From Litomosoides sigmodontis (taxonomy: Eukaryota; Nematoda; Chromadorea; Rhabditida; Onchocercidae): a stretch of DNA of 64,000 nt. Numbering within the stretch: the stretch's first letter is position 1; the number at the start of each line of letters is the position of its first letter. This document shows, piece by piece, positions 57,201 through 64,000 of this stretch. Both the position numbers and the translations under genes were made by a program. The stretch covers positions 2,989,501 through 3,053,500 of the forward strand of contig OY718805.1 in NCBI GenBank assembly GCA_963070105.1, given 5' to 3'. The notes under the pieces were generated by a model, which ran no database searches, had not been told where the DNA came from, and saw only the letters and a list, made by a program, of their open reading frames with translations.

Positions 57201-58397
57201 AAGGGTCTACGACAAGGGCAATAATTATACGCTTGAGATCAAGATAAATTTGGAAGGAGTAAAAAATTAAAAGTTGTGGGGTTAGTGATAAACACAATAA
57301 ATGGTCAGAACACTGATAAAAAAAAGAAGTACTTCTCTGCCTGTGATAAAAACCCAATTTGAACATTACAGTGCCGGATATTTCAGGAACAAAACTTAAA
57401 ACACTTCTTTTAGTGAAAATAAAAAACAGATTTGCATACCCTGGTCGTTTTTGGGTTGGATGACGGCAGCTGAAGCTAAATGAATATTTACGAGCTGTAC
57501 ATGCTAGAAAATAAAAGTATTATAAAGCCCTACAATCTAGCACAATAACAAAACTCACTGTGGGATATTTAAAGGACTAGCATTATGCATACAATGATAT
57601 GATTAAAAAACTTCAGTTCTCATGCATGCCATACCATTATGCTCGAGATATAGATATCATTCTGAGGAGTCTTTAGATCATTTACAAAAACTATCTGATT
57701 TCAGTAAACCGTGTACTTCGGAAATTATATGAAGTCGTATTAAAACTATGGAAAACATTTGCAAAATAGAGTGACCTTAGACAAAATTGTAACCAAGGAT
57801 CACTTAGAAGACGGAGTGCAAGATAATTTGGCATTGGAGAGAAGATATGAACAGGAATACACAAAACAATGTGTGAATGAGATTTGAGTTGAATGAAAAT
57901 CCGCAAACAAACTTAATTGACAAATAACAAGATATTTCTTTAGCTTACGTTTTTTCTGAAGTTCAGAACTCCAAAAAAGCTCCAAAAAAATTCAGAGAAG
58001 CTTTTACAGAGTTTATTCGTTACAAAATTTACCCATTCTTAGATTTCTTTGAGCACTATTATATAACACCATGAGATTCCACATAAAATGAGCAGAATCC
58101 AGTCTTTTCAGGACTACACATCGTTGAAAAAAATATTCCAAATCACTGAGCGCCAAAAATTCATACCCATTCTGATGGCGGCTTGCCAACATCAACATAA
58201 ATATGATAATACAATGGCCGCAATGTTATCTATAAATTGAAATTCTTAATCTTCGGGTTAGACTCTAATTAGATAACTCGAGCGTCACCAAAGAGAAACA
58301 AGAACACATTTCAATTCGATTTAAAGTTACGAAAAGAAAACTCGTCAAATTAGTAAGTTAAAAAGAAATCAAAAATGACGAGAAAATTCGTGTTGAT
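54274..58397. other. Intergenic between convergent genes, no gene seen
   Basis: This spacer separates the convergent channel and GalNAc-transferase genes. It holds a GA tract (about 54655-54675), poly(A) runs and short open frames with no family resemblance. A reverse-strand AATAAA (58012-58017) lies about 380 bases after the transferase stop and could serve it. Confidence 0.6.
54414..54419 (+). terminator. Candidate poly(A) signal of the channel gene
   Basis: An AATAAA lies 141 bases after the channel stop codon. The spacing is typical for a worm 3' UTR. Chance occurrence is possible in AT-rich sequence. Confidence 0.45.
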
Positions 58398-61300
58398 TTA
58401 ATTTCTCGCAATTGAAAATATTTCCCGTGAAATAACCTTTAATATTTTCCATGCAGAAACATTTAGACCATCAGTCCGATAGCGTGTTTCCGCTTCATCC
58501 AATAATTTATATCTGCAAAAAGCGTCAAATTCTGCTTCACTGAATACTTTCAGTAAGGTATTACTAGGATGATAATATAACCTCATTGTATTAATAAGCA
58601 GTGTGTTGGTTGACATAGACGACGAACATTGAGATATCCTAACTAATAAGGGGTTCAACATCACCAAATTATGAAAATTCCATATCAATTTCAGATTGAC
58701 ATTTATTACTCAGTAGAAACATACACTAATTTTGGTGCAACTCGTTTCCTCTTCACATGTTTGAGCATGGTAAATCGCCCTGTTGCAGCATCAGGCCTTT
58801 CAATAGTTAGATTTTCTGCCATTATTCGTTTCCCTACAGATAAACAGGTTAAAGTAACGAATAATGCTATTTATAAACATATGTGCGTCGCCTACTTCTG
58901 TCATGACATACCGACTCTGAGAAATGCTTTCTCCTAATACAAATGGCCCACTCGTTTCAGAAAATCATGAATCCTGCCCACACATCTAAGCTATTTTGAC
59001 AAATTAAGAATAATGTGAAAAAAAACGTTGGAACTGACCCATATCATCGTCCTCACCACCCCAGCCCCAGTACATGTTTGAATAACCATTTACTGTTCGG
59101 TAATCATCCATGCTAATTGCCAGAACACCGCCAACTATCTCCTTATACCATAACCTACAAATAATTTGTGTTATACCGAATCATACAGAACTACACGCAT
59201 GTTTTCATGAAGTTATACGTTGTAAGCCTTGATGTGGAACAGCTATTTGAACTTAAGCCAAATAACAATGCTAATTTTTTTTGAGATAGAAAATGCCAGA
59301 AAATAACAAGTTAAATCAAAACATAAAGAAAAGAATGTTCAGTATCATTTTCGACAAATGCTTTAAAATCGAAACTTTTGCAATAATGTTAATAAAGCGC
59401 AAGTGAAAATATTACACATCAGTTGAAAAATGAAGAAACATTGAAATAAGACTGTTAGAGAGCGAATTAGAAACTACCGGATTGCGTTAAACAAAATGAT
59501 TGTATTTGAAAACGAAAACATACTGGTATCCAAGATTACTGACAAAAGCACCAATATGACGTGGTGTTGGTGGACAACCGTAGAAATTACGATCGTCCTG
59601 CGGGAACATATCAACATCGTGAAATATAACACAGCTAACATTTAAACTTTCAGCCAGGCGAAATGCAGCGTTCATTATTCGGCCTTTGTTAAACAGATCA
59701 TTACCGTACTGAAAAATCAGCTGATACCAATTACTTCAGCTAATAAACTTGTTCACAAATCAAGCCACATCAAATTAAGATGGTTGTAATGCAAATGCTG
59801 AATAACTTCTTCATTAATATAGAATATAGAGTACTATAAACTTAAAAGGTTGAGAAATTCCATTCATCAATGCTTTCAGGGATGTCCTGAATTTCTAAAA
59901 ACTTAAATACCGGTTACGTATTTGTGTTAGTTTCTATTACTTGTCATACCTGTTCCGTTACAATGAATCGAAAATCCAACTGCTGTCTTCTGAGAATTGG
60001 AATAAGAAAGTCGATAAGACGAGTTAAATGTGTTTGACGATCTCGAAATGGAATTATCACAGCTATCTGAAAGAAAAGGATGTAGATTTCGAGGAACCCA
60101 AACGAAGCAGTGCATAAAGAAACAGAGCACATATATCAGGCAAAAAAATTATAAATTGCCATGAAATTTTCAAATCATACTTAGTCTTCATATAGCATTA
60201 AAATTCTTTATATTGGACAAATCACTAAAAAGTGAATCCAAATCACTAAAAAGTGAATCCTAAATAAGAAAAAACAAAATAAAAGCAATTTTTGCATGTT
60301 TAAATCTAGATTTCTCACTTAATTAACTAAAAATCTGAAATCAACCACCAAAAAATCACTTTATGTTCAGTAATGCAATCTTTTGGTTTCCAATGTCCGC
60401 CAGGTCTCAAATGTGGATAGTGTTTCTGCACTTCGGCTTCTTTCAAGTTTGTTATTAAAAGCAATGCCTGTGGTAGTTGTCCAACTGAAACGGTTGTGCA
60501 TGAACAAAGTACGATTCCAGCTAGATTTTACATTTGAAAAAAGAAAGAGTGCATTTGCGTTGTCTAGGTATGTCTGTTGCTATAAGGTTGGAATAATTCT
60601 TATAAAATTACATAAAGCAGAAAAATAAATTTGGCAGCCAATTTGTCATAAGCAAAACTTTCCTTCTAACTTACTCAGTCTTCGGTTGTCTTCGGGATCT
60701 GGACACATCTTTCCTAGATCACTTGACCTATTTTTTAATGAGCGGTTTTCAAGCTCATCAAATAACGAGATATCGTCCACAAACTGCTTTTCTTCCATAG
60801 TGACAGTTACAGCAGTCGATGTTCCGTTCCGTTGCATATCAATATCAGGTGATCTAAGAAAAAGAATTTCAAAGTGAAATGGAAAACTGACAAAAATCTC
60901 AAGATAGCTTACGCATTTCATTCCAATTATTCATCCATTTATGCGATCAATAAGAACTTTCTGACATCTTTTTCTACAACTATCTACTAGTCTTGATATA
61001 AAAAAGGAAACGACGTTCCTCAATGCCCTGGAACACATAGCACGATAAATCAAAATTGGAGATGATCTCGAACGCCTTAATCTAAGTGCTAGTTATCCAT
61101 ATTCAACTACTTGCTTGATTGTTCATATTCAATTTCATGCTTAAAATATATCAATTAAGTAACAGAAACGAAAAAAATGGAACTAATGATGTTATGAACA
61201 ATAAGTAGGAGAGAAGTAAACCTTATCCGCTCTAGTACTATTTCATGATCGTTCTGAACAAGCTCAACAACGCTTTCCTCATTTCCTTTGATCTTTTCAT

Positions 61301-61791
61301 TAGGAATAATTGATGGTTTTTTGCTGACCATTTGCTGCTGCTGTTCGATACTTAAAATGTCACGTGGTTTCGTAGTCTTCAACCTAAAGTACCATCCATT
61401 GATTTAATACATTTAATTTACCACAGCATCCTTCGCTGGCGAACTTAACATATTAACACACCTACACACATTCTTTCCTTACATCAATGATACCATTACA
61501 CTTCCGCTGCAAAATGAAACAGCAGAGTTGAAATCTGAAGATTTAGTGAGCACATATACATGAAACGCGAACATAAATACTACATATGCATAATAACATG
61601 CATATCAACATGAAACACATGCACAATCTAATCAGAGCTGACATACTAACAAAGTTTTCTCTTTTCAGAAACAATATGATAACAAACCTTGTTGGAATGA
61701 CTGATTTACCAATGATCAAATAAGTACAAGTTGCTGCTGCAAGAAGCAATAGTAACTGCTTCATTGATAAATGTAAACATTTTGTTGCCAT
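58398..61791 (-). CDS. bre-4: Beta-1,4-N-acetylgalactosaminyltransferase (b4GalT family), 9 exons, 403 aa
   Basis: Exons in transcript order: 61688-61791, 61222-61383, 60675-60853, 60360-60484, 59950-60066, 59524-59708, 59039-59154, 58725-58833, 58398-58512; phases agree. It is a Golgi type II enzyme that transfers a sugar from UDP-donor to GlcNAc. Residues about 11-28 are the membrane anchor, followed by a charged, Gln-rich stem to about 140. Catalytic landmarks: GGHWKPKDC, IAVIIPFRDRQTHL (191-204), NKGRIMNAAF, the metal-binding DVD (260-262), YKEIVGGVLA and WGWGGEDDD (320-328), then ERPDAATGRFTMLKH. The position before VGG/FGG that is Tyr in vertebrate galactosyltransferases (Tyr289 of the bovine enzyme) is Ile297 here. 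Ile or Leu at this site is known to favour GalNAc over Gal. The last splice needs the donor GT|GTATGT to keep phase. The symbol follows C. elegans bre-4; strict orthology was not tested. Confidence 0.94.
60219..60260. repeat. 21-bp perfect tandem duplication in a GalNAc-transferase intron
   Basis: Positions 60219-60239 and 60240-60260 are identical copies of a 21-base unit beginning AAATCACTAAAAAGTG. It lies in the intron between exons 4 and 5 and does not touch coding sequence. Confidence 0.95.
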
Positions 61792-61865
61792 TCTGCCTCA
61801 CAGCATTAACGATTACTGGTTGCAAATTCGTGAATAACCTCGTATAAGCATAATGTTGTTGATCT
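61792..61865 (-). promoter_or_regulatory. Probable trans-splice acceptor and leader of the GalNAc-transferase gene
   Basis: On the minus strand ATTTCAG ends at 61864, 72 bases before the ATG at 61791. The leader has no in-frame ATG. This fits spliced-leader addition, though a 5' UTR intron would look the same. Confidence 0.45.
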
Positions 61866-64000
61866 GAAATATAAGTGTTAAAAATACAAAAGCCTAACCA
61901 ATAAACAAGCAGTAAAGTATAATGCAAACACTGATACTCCTTTAGAATGTTGAAAAAATAATTCTCAACAATCAAGAAATGTAAGGAAAGATTGCAAATA
62001 AATGAATAGCGATTATAAATTATTTAATAACTGCAACACACAACAAATACAAGACTGAACATTAAAGTACAACAATTAATTCTCATACAGTCACGAGAAT
62101 TTTAAATAGTATAATACACGTTCACTTTTCTATTGATAAATAAATTAGCATATGAACTTTTACTTCGTTCACTGTCTTACGAGGATAGTACATTGTGCAT
62201 AAAAGCTGACAGACGCATTTACATAGATTGCCGTTGCACAAAAACTTCCCTGAATGAGTCTTCTTTTCCTTATGCAACGATAAGAATTACTTGTTCTTTT
62301 TGCTAGCAGTACAATAAATTTTTTTTTTGTAGCGGAGAAGTGACGATTTCTACAGTATCACATGAGTCTTCCTTTCCTTTCCACATTTCAGCAAAAGGCT
62401 TTTTTTTTGTCTGAGGAAAATAAAATTTTATGCTATTCGTATAAACCATGATATATTTATTTCATGAAAATATACAGTTATCAAATATGGACAATTAATC
62501 GAACATTACACGAATAACATTCGACGGACTTTGGACTACACACCATTGGAAAGAAGAGCAGACAACTTTTCAGCTGGCGCTTTTCACAGCAAAATCCTGC
62601 CAAACAGCTAATAATAAACTGTAACTTTTCACATTTGAAAATATAGCAAATTATACAGTTACTAGCAACAAATTATGGCTAATAAATTTTTATTAAAAAA
62701 AAAAAAAGAAGTAAACTTGAAAAACGATTACCACAGCATAGTGTGTTCAGAGGATCATTTCTAGATCAATAAAACCACATGAAACTTGCCACTTTATCGT
62801 CATCGAATGCCATGTCGTAAATTCCCAAAATACGAGAATATGCTTAAATAATTGTTACATGAATGAAATAAATGTGCAAAAACAATCAAAAATGATCAAG
62901 AAAACATTCGAAACTGAATGTATCTTAAAGTTGAATTCCTTAAATTATTCACATAACGATAAACATAGCAAACAAAACGTATTGTAACTTAAATTTCGAT
63001 TCAAATTCAATATCTAAGCAGTGAGGGAGGAGTGGAAAGCGAAAGAAAAAAAAAGAAATGAGCAACAAAGAATAACCAATTGTAATGCTTTTGTTACCAT
63101 CTTTCCGCTGTTTTTTTTTTGAAGTAACAAACTTAGAAAAAACAAACCAATGTTTGTTGTACAAACGCTAACTAACATTAAGTAAGCAAGAAAAGTGCAC
63201 TAATCAGCAAAATACTCAACGTGTTACATCAAATGAACGTGAGGAGGGAGGTAATTTTCACCGAGGGAATTATATAATGCTAATGAATTTCAAGCAAAAA
63301 AAAAACTCCTCCTTAAATTTAAAAAAAAAAAATTAAAAGTTACAGAATAAATAGCATTCAGCAGCCTACGCTCAATAACCCTCCATCATTCGGTACAATG
63401 AAATGAAAAGAAATGTGACATTGAAAGATACGGCCGCGGTATGCATAAGTAGGGTCATTATATCTTGCTCAGGTTAACAACAGATACCTTACGTACGTTA
63501 GTTACTACATCACGTTCTCATTGTTACTTTAGAAACTTTTACAACATATAACTTTTAAATTTCGTTACAATTTAGGAGGACAAAAAAGAGAGAGAGAATT
63601 AGAAATTTAAATTGGTTAAAAGAATCACTCATTAGATCATTCTACTCCACCAAAATGTTTCATCAATTCCATTCTCTCTTCCCTTCTATTTTTTTTCTCT
63701 CTCTCTCTCCCTTTCTCTCTCTCCACTCGTACAAATGCAATAAGAAAAAGTAAACGATGAGAATATTCCACCTTTTCAACTGAATGCACCAAAATAAGAA
63801 AACAAAAAAAAAGAAGAAGGAAAGAAATTGATGTTTTAAACAAACTAACGAGAAAAAGAAGTGCACGCGTACAGAGATAGAGAGATGTGCTCATAGATAT
63901 TCCTTTATACGTAGTGAATGAAGAAGACGAGAAAGCATACAAAAGCAGTAGTTTGTCCCTCAAAATTTAATACATTTTAACCAAAAAAAAACGCACCAAT
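61866..64000. other. Intergenic, no gene seen
   Basis: 5' flank of the GalNAc-transferase gene, running to the window end. It has CT/GA tracts (for example 63697-63723) and poly(A) runs. Open frames on the minus strand near 63637-63963 are low-complexity readings of these tracts. Confidence 0.6.

Noticed and set aside
58013..58198. Minus-strand 61-codon open frame after the GalNAc-transferase
   Set aside because: The transferase already ends with a family-like C-terminus at 58398, and this frame shows no motif.
63637..63963. Overlapping minus-strand frames of about 67-108 codons
   Set aside because: They translate CT/GA tracts and poly(A/T) runs into Phe/Leu- and Arg/Glu-rich low-complexity peptides.

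Overview
The window is nuclear DNA from a nematode. It is very AT-rich (roughly 70% by eye) and gene-poor. Genes are split by introns that mostly end in TTTCAG-like acceptors, and acceptor-like sites lie just upstream of several start codons, as expected for spliced-leader trans-splicing. A cuticle collagen and clear homologues of the worm genes hse-5 and bre-4 support this. Intron sizes of mostly 100-600 bases and long intergenic spacers would fit a clade III (spirurid/filarial-like) worm, but the species is inference only. I rebuilt all gene models by hand from open frames, splice sites and phase; every model closes with compatible phases.

Layout: 3277-5588 (+) cuticle collagen, 7 exons, 335 aa. 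8148-10031 (-) a CK1/TTBK-like kinase fold, 6 exons, 336 aa, that has lost its catalytic motifs (a pseudokinase). 10032-26926 is a 17 kb stretch with no convincing gene. It carries many microsatellites, a 500-base AAAT array and a 64-base perfect hairpin. 26927-35530 (+) is a RhoGAP gene. One exon carries a 17-bp tandem duplication that breaks the frame, and two alternative 3' ends are compatible by phase. 39979-43578 (+) D-glucuronyl C5-epimerase (hse-5 type), 11 exons, 579 aa. 46599-54273 (+) a pentameric ligand-gated channel, 10 exons, 405 aa, that lacks both cysteines of the signature Cys-loop and the usual PAR pore motif. 58398-61791 (-) beta-1,4-N-acetylgalactosaminyltransferase (bre-4 type), 9 exons, 403 aa. 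61792-64000 is intergenic.

The genes are not an operon: they lie on both strands with spacers of 2-17 kb. Two (epimerase, GalNAc-transferase) are Golgi type II enzymes of glycan synthesis, one builds the cuticle, one regulates Rho GTPases, one is a probable scaffold pseudokinase and one an ion channel. The most notable items are the pseudokinase, the Cys-loop-less channel, the frame-breaking duplication in the RhoGAP gene and the perfect 31-bp-arm inverted repeat. No transposon, rRNA, tRNA or CRISPR was recognised.
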